Translations under genes and position numbers: made by a program
Shown: positions 1-5,351 of the stretch, piece by piece
Layout of the letters: each line of letters begins with the position of its first letter
Position numbering within the stretch: position 1 is the first letter of the stretch
NCBI GenBank assembly: GCA_937897665.1
Contig: CALCPB010000302.1
Coordinates: 1 to 5,379, forward strand
Direction of reading: 5' to 3'
Origin: an uncultured Halomicronema sp.
GTDB lineage: Bacteria; Cyanobacteriota; Cyanobacteriia; Phormidesmidales; Phormidesmidaceae
Length of the DNA: 5,379 nt
Notes under the pieces: model-generated
What the model saw: only the letters and a program-made list of their open reading frames with translations
The model's database searches: none
What the model was told of the DNA's origin: nothing

Positions 1-59
1 CGTGTGGTAACCAGCTAACGATAGGCCAGCTGATATGATCATCCCGACAATTCCGAGCA

Positions 60-710
60 TTGTTAGGTGCTGCCGGGCTTGCGATCGTGGCGACGATTGG
101 CCTTTGGGTACATCAACGTCAGCAGGTGCCTCTGGCCGCAACGGCTCCCGCAGCTTCGCCAGTCGAGGTGCCCACGGTAGGCAGCGAGGTCGAGTTTTTA
201 GAGTATTTGCGGCGATCACTAGAGGTGATTGCCCAAAATGCGCCCGCCGCCCCGACCGCTACCAGCGGTGTGCCCGACGTGACAGTGGCGCTCAACAGTG
301 GCAATGCAGTCGGCCTGCCGCCCATTGGCAGCAACGCTTTGCCATCTCCCTCGCCAGCGGGGGTGCCCTCAACGCCCGGTGCGGTTAACGTCATCGAGCG
401 GGTTTATGTGCCCTATCCTTCGACTGCCGCCGCCGTCGGCACCCCAACAACTGGGGCCGCGACCGGGACTCCGGCGATGGGGTCAGGCGCGGTTGCTGCG
501 GTTGCTGCTAACTCCCATAAGCTATTGGGCGTGTTAGAGCTGGGCGATCGCTCTGCGGCCCTGTTTGAAATTGAGGAGGTGCCCCAACGGGTTTACATCG
601 GCGAGCGCATTGGCAGCAGTGGCTGGTCGTTAGTCTCAGTGGCGAACGAAGAGGCCGTTGTCCGGCGCAATGGGGAGGTCAGAACCCTCTATATTGGCCA
701 GCAATTTTAG
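60..710 (+). CDS. Membrane-anchored protein with GspC/PilP-like C-terminal domain
   Basis: Encodes 216 residues. Residues 1-17 form a hydrophobic helix ending in WVHQRQQ, which suggests a single N-terminal membrane anchor. Residues 42-60 (EVEFLEYLRRSLEVIAQN) look helical. Residues 61-150 are a low-complexity Ala/Pro/Thr/Gly linker. Residues 152-216 (HKLLGVLELGDRSAALFEI, then VYIGERI, VVRRNGEVRTLYIGQ) have the short beta-strand pattern of the homology region in type II secretion GspC and type IV pilus PilP: LxGV, a self-sensing strand, a 'GE/D-I' turn and an RNGxxxxLxIG finish. That likeness is pattern-based inference. TTG at 60 is the only recognised start codon in the open frame, because TGA at 36-38 closes it upstream. 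No clear ribosome site precedes the TTG. The frame before it (SSRQFRA) would supply the missing positively charged cytoplasmic leader. The coiled-coil gene follows 48 bases downstream. The reading frame is sound; the function is unknown. Confidence 0.8.
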   Translation: MLGAAGLAIVATIGLWVHQRQQVPLAATAPAASPVEVPTVGSEVEFLEYLRRSLEVIAQNAPAAPTATSGVPDVTVALNSGNAVGLPPIGSNALPSPSPAGVPSTPGAVNVIERVYVPYPSTAAAVGTPTTGAATGTPAMGSGAVAAVAANSHKLLGVLELGDRSAALFEIEEVPQRVYIGERIGSSGWSLVSVANEEAVVRRNGEVRTLYIGQQF

Positions 711-741
711 GTCGGCTTATCCTAAAGTGATGACAGTTCAC

Positions 742-749
742 GGGAGGAG
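742..749 (+). promoter_or_regulatory. Shine-Dalgarno site of the coiled-coil gene
   Basis: GGGAGGAG is a near-perfect anti-16S match, with its AGGAG core ending 9 bases before the ATG at 759. It fixes that start and is the strongest ribosome-binding site in the window. Confidence 0.8.
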
Positions 750-758
750 TCGAGCGGC

Positions 759-1346
759 ATGGGCTTGTTTGAAGATCTGAGTCGTTTTTTAGAAAGCCGT
801 TTAGACGAATTTCTCAAGGCGAATCCTCATTTAGAACTGATGGCGCTGGAAGAGCAGCTGCGAGGGCAAGAAGAGGACGCGATTAATCTGCTGGGCGACC
901 TAAAGCGTCGAGAAAAGCAGATCGAAGACAGCATTCTCTCAACCGCGCAAGAGATTCAGCGCTGGCATACACGAGCCGCTCAGGCCCAAGCCGCCAACCG
1001 TGAGGATTTGGCGCAATCGGCTCAAGAGCGCGAGGCGGCCTTACTGCGTCAGGGAAATCACATCTGGGGCCAAATGCAGGGCATCAAAGGCCGAGTTGAG
1101 CAAACTCGCCAGTTGCAGCGTCAGATTCACGAGCGCCGCCGTGAGCTCAAGGTCAAAATGGCGGCTGCCGAGGCTAACCGAGCGGCCGCTCAAGCCACCG
1201 CAGCCGAGCCTAGCGGTCAAACAGTGGGTTGGCAACAAAGCCCCTATCAAAGCTTCAACAAGCCGGTTGATCCCTTGGAAGAGACCTTTCAGCGGTGGGA
1301 AACCGAAACGGAACTCGATGAGCTGAAGCGCCAAATGGGCAAGTAA
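759..1346 (+). CDS. Cyanobacterial coiled-coil protein, TIGR04376-like
   Basis: Encodes 195 residues, highly charged and almost entirely helical, with no signal peptide or membrane helix, so probably cytoplasmic or peripheral. The N-terminus (MGLFEDLSRFLESRLDEFLKA) is amphipathic and could lie on a membrane or partner. Residues 28-142 form a long heptad-rich coiled coil (EEQLRGQEEDAINLLGDLKRREKQ, EIQRW, QEREAALLRQGN). An Ala/Gln/Ser-rich spacer at 140-168 follows, then an acidic tail (DPLEETFQRW...ELDELKRQMGK, 171-195). The opening block and the EIQRWHxR and AQEREAALLRQGN segments match my memory of the cyanobacteria-restricted TIGR04376 family of unknown function; I could not search for confirmation. 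The overall shape recalls PspA/Vipp1 proteins, but I see no specific motif of theirs. The ATG at 759 is set by a strong ribosome site. It probably shares a transcript with the membrane-protein gene ending at 710. Confidence 0.88.
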   Translation: MGLFEDLSRFLESRLDEFLKANPHLELMALEEQLRGQEEDAINLLGDLKRREKQIEDSILSTAQEIQRWHTRAAQAQAANREDLAQSAQEREAALLRQGNHIWGQMQGIKGRVEQTRQLQRQIHERRRELKVKMAAAEANRAAAQATAAEPSGQTVGWQQSPYQSFNKPVDPLEETFQRWETETELDELKRQMGK

Positions 1347-1347
1347 C

Positions 1348-1375
1348 CTCACTGTTGCTGTTTTTGGTCAGTGAG
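1348..1375. terminator. Inverted repeat between convergent genes, possible weak terminator
   Basis: CTCACTG (1348-1354) and CAGTGAG (1369-1375) form a perfect 7-bp stem one base after the TAA of the coiled-coil gene. The 14-base loop contains TTTTT. No T-run follows the stem on either strand, so it is not a classical intrinsic terminator. A smaller stem, CAAGG/CCTTG with a 5-base loop, sits at 1424-1438. Either could help end the two convergent transcripts. The position supports this better than the structure does. Confidence 0.3.
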
Positions 1376-1461
1376 CGGATGGTATCCGTCTCGATTGGGC
1401 TTCCCGGCTGCACCCCTCTGCCGCAAGGTGTTGCCTTGGCCAGCACTTTGAGGGCAGACCG

Positions 1462-3774
1462 CTAGGCAGAATGTAGCTTCACCGGCTGCGAGAGAGCCGT
1501 TTTCTTTAATGAGGACAAGACCTGGGTAACCTGCGCCAGAGAACGATGGTTGCCCTGAGCATGCAGCAGGGAGGCCGCCATTTCTAGGTCGGTGATGGCG
1601 CGGCTGATATCGCCTTGGCGCTGGTAAGCCGCGCCGCGATGACAGTAGGGCAATGCCATCTGAGAGCTTTTTTGAATCGCGGTAGTGAAATCCGCGATCG
1701 CCCCCAGGCTATCGCCCACCCGCTGTCGTGCCATGCCCCGATAAAAGTAGGGAATCGCTGAAGTTGTATTCGCTTCAATCGCCTGATTGAAATCCGCGAT
1801 CGCGGCATCCAATTGGCCTCGATGCAGGTGTAACCAGCCACGATTGCACCAGGCGGCAAACAGTCGCGGATCGCTACTCAGGGCATGATCAAAGTCATCT
1901 AGCGCTCGCTGATACTGTTTCTTTTCGGCCCAGATTAGGCCCCGATTGTTCAGCGCGACTGCATCTTTTGGGTCAAGGCGCAACACGTGAGCAAAATCAG
2001 CGATCGCCCCCTCAGCATCCCGTAAGTCGTAGCGAGTCACCGCCCGGTTGAAATAGGCTACGGCATCTTCGGGCAGCGCATCAGGATGCTCAAAGCGATG
2101 GAGCAGCTGATCAATCACGCTCGTTTCAGTGGTTTTAACCCGCACATCTAGTTCTGGGAAAATGCTGCTAGCGGCGGGTAAGGCATCGATGCCCACAATC
2201 GCATAGCGATCGTCACAGACAATGAACTGCTCTTTGGTGCCCAAAATCTTGAACGAGAACAGGTGGGGATATTGCTCTTTGAGCGGCAGCAGCAAATTCA
2301 ACGTTGACTTCAACAGCTGACGTTGGGCCGTCGTGAGATGCCACTGCTGAGTAATCTGTTTAAGCAGGCGACCTTCGTGGCGATCGCCGGGATGACACCA
2401 GCCGATTTCGAGCCGACAGCCACTGGCCAAAAGGTCATGAAACCGCTCGATCAAGGTCTCATCCAGCGGCACGGCAGCTGACCAGGGCCACACCAATAAT
2501 ACGAGCCGTTCAGCAGCATCTAAGGCCTGCAGCAGCGCCTGATCAATGGCTGACCAAGCCTCAGTTGACGACTGACCGCGAAACGCCATGAGCCACTGTA
2601 AGGAGCTATCGGCATCAGGCCCCGGCGGTGTGGCCCCCGGCGGCAAAGCGGTCACGGGGGGATGACTCGGGGCGGCAGCGATTTCAGTTTTCTGCTGATC
2701 CATCAGTTCTTGGGTCTGTTGCTCTAGCAGCGAGAGCTGCCACTGCAGGCCGCTGAGATAAGTGGCAGTGGTGCCCCGAATTTCTGAGGTGATGTCGAAG
2801 GGCACTGAAATATCTTCTAAACGGCCTTCAATCTGCTGCAAGCTTTCCGCCATAATCATCAAGTCGGCCTGCAACGTCTGCAGGTCAGCCTGCCGCGCGA
2901 TACTGTTTGGATCGTCTGGATCAGCATTAGGCTGAGCTGTTCGCAGGCGATCAACACTTTGCTGCAGGCTCTCTTGACTAGCGTGCAGGGCGCGAGTTTT
3001 TTCTGATAGGGCATTAAAGTCACGGCGGGGCACGAGGTCGGCCATGGCTTTGATGAGTTCTCTCACTTCACCCTTGAGCATGTTGGGGTCGGCGCTGTTG
3101 GGGGCCTGACGCAGTCGCCGATCGAGATGGCGCACTGCATCTTGCAGTGTGGCTTGGGCCGTTTTGCTTTCGCTGCCCAGGCTTTCCAAACTGACTCGCA
3201 GCTGCATGACCTCAGTTTGCAACTGCGACACGTCATTTTCCGTCGCTTCCATGCGGGGCTGGTGAGCCAGCCGCTCAATCTGCTTGCTCAGGTTGCCGAC
3301 GGTGGCGCTGACATAGGTGTATTGATCCTGGATTTGAGCCATATCTTGCTGAATATGGCTTAAATCGGGCCGTTCGATCGCCTCAAGGCGCTGACGGAAG
3401 TTGCTCTCAGTCGCCGCGATCGCTTCCGAAAATTGCACATACCGGCGATCGCTGTGTTCCATCGCCGACCGCTGCAGCTGATTAATGGCTTCGGGCGTGG
3501 GCAGAGCCGACACCTGCTCGGTCAAAATCGAAACTTCCGACACCATTTGGCCTTCTAGAATCGCCAGGTTGTCATCGGTTTGCTGCAGGTAGCGGTCAAT
3601 CCGGCGGCGGTTCAACAGACACATTGCCACTAGTGCGGTCATCGGCACCGTGGCGACCGTCGCGTTTTGGGTGGCAATCGAGGCGATCGCCCCGGCCCCT
3701 GACCCTAACAGCAAGGCATAGTCAGCGATGGGCGACCAACGGCTCGGATTTAGACGATTATTCACAGGATGCAC
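1462..3774 (-). CDS. Membrane-anchored coiled-coil, PLD-like and TPR protein
   Basis: Encodes 770 residues. Residues about 16-34 and 38-54 are two hydrophobic, Gly/Ala-rich helices forming a hairpin; NRRRIDR follows, which suggests that the rest is cytoplasmic. Residues 55-360 are mostly coiled coil (repeated LxxL/QxxL heptads). Residues 368-388 are a Pro-rich hinge. Residues 390-565 look like one half of a phospholipase D-like fold: a strand LVLLVWPW (424-431), a strand RLEIGWCHPGD (454-464), and an HKD-like segment at 514-529 in which the catalytic His and Lys are replaced. Residues 569-738 are five tandem TPRs with strict 34-residue spacing, followed by a capping helix. No enzyme active site remains visible, so a scaffold or protein-binding role is inferred. 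The start is GTG at 3774, immediately preceded by in-frame TGA; GTG at 3765 is the alternative. No good ribosome site is seen for either. It is convergent with the 759-1346 gene and divergent from the glycosyltransferase. Confidence 0.9.
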   Translation of the reverse strand: MHPVNNRLNPSRWSPIADYALLLGSGAGAIASIATQNATVATVPMTALVAMCLLNRRRIDRYLQQTDDNLAILEGQMVSEVSILTEQVSALPTPEAINQLQRSAMEHSDRRYVQFSEAIAATESNFRQRLEAIERPDLSHIQQDMAQIQDQYTYVSATVGNLSKQIERLAHQPRMEATENDVSQLQTEVMQLRVSLESLGSESKTAQATLQDAVRHLDRRLRQAPNSADPNMLKGEVRELIKAMADLVPRRDFNALSEKTRALHASQESLQQSVDRLRTAQPNADPDDPNSIARQADLQTLQADLMIMAESLQQIEGRLEDISVPFDITSEIRGTTATYLSGLQWQLSLLEQQTQELMDQQKTEIAAAPSHPPVTALPPGATPPGPDADSSLQWLMAFRGQSSTEAWSAIDQALLQALDAAERLVLLVWPWSAAVPLDETLIERFHDLLASGCRLEIGWCHPGDRHEGRLLKQITQQWHLTTAQRQLLKSTLNLLLPLKEQYPHLFSFKILGTKEQFIVCDDRYAIVGIDALPAASSIFPELDVRVKTTETSVIDQLLHRFEHPDALPEDAVAYFNRAVTRYDLRDAEGAIADFAHVLRLDPKDAVALNNRGLIWAEKKQYQRALDDFDHALSSDPRLFAAWCNRGWLHLHRGQLDAAIADFNQAIEANTTSAIPYFYRGMARQRVGDSLGAIADFTTAIQKSSQMALPYCHRGAAYQRQGDISRAITDLEMAASLLHAQGNHRSLAQVTQVLSSLKKTALSQPVKLHSA
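1561..2070 (-). repeat. Five tandem TPR-encoding repeats, 102-bp period
   Basis: Residues 569-602, 603-636, 637-670, 671-704 and 705-738 each carry the TPR pattern: A/N-x-x-x-RG near position 10, A in the second helix, and a final DP or equivalent. The later repeats contain NRG, NRG, YRG and HRG at matching positions. At DNA level the 16-mer TGAAATCCGCGATCGC recurs exactly at 1686 and 1788, 102 bases apart, so the repeats share nucleotide as well as protein identity at this spot. Confidence 0.9.
2188..2235 (-). other. Degenerate HKD (phospholipase D) signature
   Basis: The canonical signature is HxK(x4)D(x6)GS. Residues 514-529 read K-E-Q-F-I-V-C-D-D-R-Y-A-I-V-G-I. The spacing is exact and D521 and G528 are kept, but His is Lys514, Lys is Gln516 and Ser is Ile529. 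The preceding ILGT and following strand also fit the family. With both catalytic residues changed, phosphodiesterase activity is not expected; a binding or structural role is inferred. Confidence 0.6.
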
Positions 3775-3846
3775 TCACAATTCGAAGGTAGGTTGGGGAA
3801 AAGAGACTGATGGAAACGCTCGGCAAGCCCCCTTGACGAAGGCCAA

Positions 3847-3866
3847 TCAGCCGCTTGAGCCGCTGA
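3847..3866. promoter_or_regulatory. Imperfect palindrome upstream of the TPR gene
   Basis: TCAGC-C-GCT-TG-AGC-C-GCTGA is symmetric except for one C/C mismatch per arm and the central TG. It lies about 75-90 bases upstream of the GTG at 3774, two bases before a HIP1 site. It could be an operator or a leader hairpin of the minus-strand gene. There is no independent evidence for either. Confidence 0.25.
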
Positions 3867-4004
3867 CTGCGATCGCTTAAATCGAGGCTGGGAAAGTGAA
3901 AAAATGCCGGTTTGCCTGAGCGACATCGTCCTGCAAGACTCAGTTCACTAATTCTGTTTTCAAATCGGAAAATTCTGAATCAGGAAAAAGTGTCAAGCTG
4001 TCAT

Positions 4005-4296
4005 ATGAGTTTTTGATGAACTACAGCAAATCAGCGACAGCACCCGCGATGTTCACGGCGGCATACAGGAGGCGATCGCCCCCGCCAAGGCCGAACGCGC
4101 TAGGGCCGCAGCGACATGGACGTTTATGCTAAGAACGCTCTCTCAATGTGCAGACAGGCAGGGGGGACGGTACTCAGGAGCGAGGGTTCGGCTCCAGCAG
4201 CTAGAGAGACACCGCAGTCTGCATCAGCGGGTAGCGCGATCGCTCACAGCGGCTGACATTCGTCCCGCGAATGCGCTACCGAGCTTTGAGCGTTGA
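4005..4296 (+). pseudogene. Possible frameshifted small ORF (96 codons if repaired)
   Basis: ATG at 4005 reads M-S-F and then hits TGA. Dropping one T from the run of five at 4010-4014 joins it to a frame that stays open to TGA at 4294-4296. The repaired product would be 96 residues, beginning MSFDELQQISDSTRDV and continuing with an Ala-rich stretch (GIQEAIAPAKAERARAAATW). The first 40 codons look coding-like, with a helical, charged product. The second half (RQGGRYSGARVRLQQLERHR) is Arg-rich and overlaps the inverted-repeat block, so it looks less real. No ribosome site is at normal distance; the nearest AGGA is 19 bases from the ATG. It could be a decayed gene, a sequencing indel or chance. 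I do not recognise a family. Confidence 0.3.
4149..4280 (+). other. Nested inverted repeats, possible structured leader RNA
   Basis: TGCAGAC (4149-4155) pairs with GTCTGCA (4217-4223). Inside that, GGAGCGA (4177-4183) can pair with TCG-G-CTCC (4188-4195) with one bulged G and a GGGT loop. Downstream, GGTAGCGC (4230-4237) pairs perfectly with GCGCTACC (4273-4280) and encloses two small hairpins, CGCT-CAC-AGCG (4241-4251) and ATTCG-TCCCG-CGAAT (4258-4272), giving a three-way-junction shape. It ends 69 bases before the glycosyltransferase ATG, so a 5' leader element is one reading. I match no known riboswitch class, and GC-rich DNA makes short stems easily. Confidence 0.3.
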
Positions 4297-4340
4297 GAGC
4301 TTCGGGTCTTTCCGTCAGGGAGACTGCTATCGGCAACGTC

Positions 4341-4345
4341 AGGGA
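4341..4345 (+). promoter_or_regulatory. Probable ribosome-binding site of the glycosyltransferase
   Basis: AGGGA ends 4 bases before the ATG at 4350. The spacing is short, but it is the best purine-rich match near any candidate start and favours 4350 over ATG codons at 4383 and 4401 or the upstream TTG at 4293. Confidence 0.45.
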
Positions 4346-4349
4346 CATT

Positions 4350-5264
4350 ATGGGTGAACAGAACGCAGAAACGGTCGAGAGCATGACAGCAGACAGTGAG
4401 ATGGCGGCAGTATCGGTCGTGATACCGGTCTTTAATGAAGAGGATGGGGTCGAACAAACCTTGAATGAGCTGCATCAGGTCTTGCGTCAGGCTCACTGCA
4501 TCTACGAAATTGTGGTGGTGGATGACGGCTCTCGCGATCGCACTGCCGACATTCTCACCACCCGCATCGATATTCAATTGATTCAGCATCGCCGCAATCG
4601 AGGCTACGGTGCGGCGCTCAAGTCCGGCATTGCCCATGCCAAATATCCCTTAGTGGCGATTACTGACGCCGACGGCACCTACCCCAACGATCGCCTCTCA
4701 GAGCTGATTGCGCTTGCCCAAGAAGCGGACATGGTGGTGGGCGCACGCACGGGGGCGAACGTCACCTACTCTAAACTGCGGAGCGTGCCCAAGTTTTTTC
4801 TCGTGGCCTTCGCCCAGTGGATCGCTCAGCAGCCCATTCCCGATATCAACAGCGGCATGCGCGTGTTTCGCACCAGCGTAGTTAAAAAGTTTCTCGGCAT
4901 TTTGCCCGATACCTTTAGCTTTACGACCACGATTACGCTGGCGATGCTGACCAATAATTATGTGGTTTACTACCACCCAATCGATTACTTTCATCGCAAA
5001 GGCCGCAGCAAAATCAAGCCGATCCGCGACACGTTGCGATTCGTCCAGCTGATTCTCAGAACGGGCGTTTATTTTGCGCCTCTGCGCATCTTTTTGCCCA
5101 TTGCCGGATTTTTCTTCGGCGGCTTTGGCGTTTCGCTCGTGATCGACATTTTCATTCAGCAAGACATTACCGACACGACGCTGCTGATGTTTGTGACCGC
5201 CATTCAGATCACGATTTTTGCCCTGCTGGCGGACATGATTGATAAGCGCACCACGCGGTTTTAG
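4350..5264 (+). CDS. Family 2 glycosyltransferase, polyprenyl-phosphate sugar type
   Basis: Encodes 304 residues with a GT-A glycosyltransferase 2 domain. VSVVIPVFNEEDGV (21-34) is the first nucleotide-binding strand, EIVVVDDGSRDRT (53-65) binds the nucleotide sugar, RGYGAALKSGI (84-94) follows, and DADGTYP (106-112) carries the metal-binding DxD. NSGMRVFR (167-174) and HRKGRSKI (215-222) fit the acceptor side. Two hydrophobic helices at about 244-268 and 276-297 anchor the C-terminus. This layout is that of DPM1/GtrB/ArnC-like enzymes, which move a sugar from a nucleotide donor to polyprenyl phosphate at the cytoplasmic membrane face; the actual sugar is not readable. All expected motifs are intact, so the enzyme is probably active. 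The start is ATG 4350: the domain begins near residue 21, and the 19 extra residues from TTG 4293 add nothing recognisable. It appears to be transcribed alone, divergently from the TPR gene. Confidence 0.93.
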   Translation: MGEQNAETVESMTADSEMAAVSVVIPVFNEEDGVEQTLNELHQVLRQAHCIYEIVVVDDGSRDRTADILTTRIDIQLIQHRRNRGYGAALKSGIAHAKYPLVAITDADGTYPNDRLSELIALAQEADMVVGARTGANVTYSKLRSVPKFFLVAFAQWIAQQPIPDINSGMRVFRTSVVKKFLGILPDTFSFTTTITLAMLTNNYVVYYHPIDYFHRKGRSKIKPIRDTLRFVQLILRTGVYFAPLRIFLPIAGFFFGGFGVSLVIDIFIQQDITDTTLLMFVTAIQITIFALLADMIDKRTTRF

Positions 5265-5351
5265 GGCTGGCGAGTCGGGTAGAGGAGATAAGAAAAGGCA
5301 GAGCAAGGAGAACTGGGGAACGGTCGTGTTCAGCGGCAACGAGCAACCTTT
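5265..5351. other. Intergenic spacer with purine-rich tract
   Basis: Of the 40 bases at 5281-5320, 35 are purines on the plus strand (runs such as AGAGGAGA, AAGAAAAGG, AAGGAGAA, GGGGAA). No hairpin followed by a T-run is seen after the glycosyltransferase stop, so no intrinsic terminator can be called here. Confidence 0.5.

Larger units (their letters stand above)
3775..4349. other. 575-base divergent intergenic region
   Basis: No intact gene with convincing coding signs is seen between the divergent starts at 3774 and 4350. The part around 3940-4020 is clearly more AT-rich than its surroundings and is the likeliest place for promoters, though I cannot assign convincing -35/-10 pairs. The rest holds a palindrome (3847-3866), a possible frameshifted ORF (4005-4296), nested inverted repeats (4149-4280) and three HIP1 sites, each listed separately or with its family. 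Confidence 0.6.
544..4541. repeat. HIP1 palindromes GCGATCGC, 12 copies
   Basis: Exact copies begin at 544, 1694, 1796, 2000, 2380, 3416, 3445, 3683, 3869, 4072, 4236 and 4534. Nine lie inside genes and three (3869, 4072, 4236) in the gap at 3775-4349. About one per 450 bases is the density known for HIP1-rich cyanobacterial chromosomes and is the strongest taxonomic signal here. Confidence 0.95.

Noticed and set aside
1..38. Tail of an upstream gene, either ending at TAA 16-18 or at TGA 36-38
   Set aside because: Only 5 or 11 codons are visible and neither tail is recognisable, so neither frame can be preferred.
3762..3926. 54-codon minus-strand ORF (starts MSLRQTGIFSLSQ) overlapping the TPR gene start by 13 bases
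   Set aside because: Ser/Arg-rich product with no recognisable feature; its AGGA is only 2 bases from the ATG, too close to work well. A leader peptide cannot be excluded but is not supported.
4177..4195. GGTTCGGCTCC-like segment resembling a tRNA T-arm
   Set aside because: The flanking bases do not make a 5-bp T stem around a 7-base loop, and no anticodon or acceptor arms are found.
4293..4349. TTG start giving a 323-residue glycosyltransferase
   Set aside because: The extra 19 residues match nothing in the family, and ATG 4350 has a purine-rich site just upstream.
4224..4637. 137-codon minus-strand ORF opposite the glycosyltransferase start
   Set aside because: It lies antisense to conserved GT2 motifs and its product has no recognisable domain; a shadow frame.
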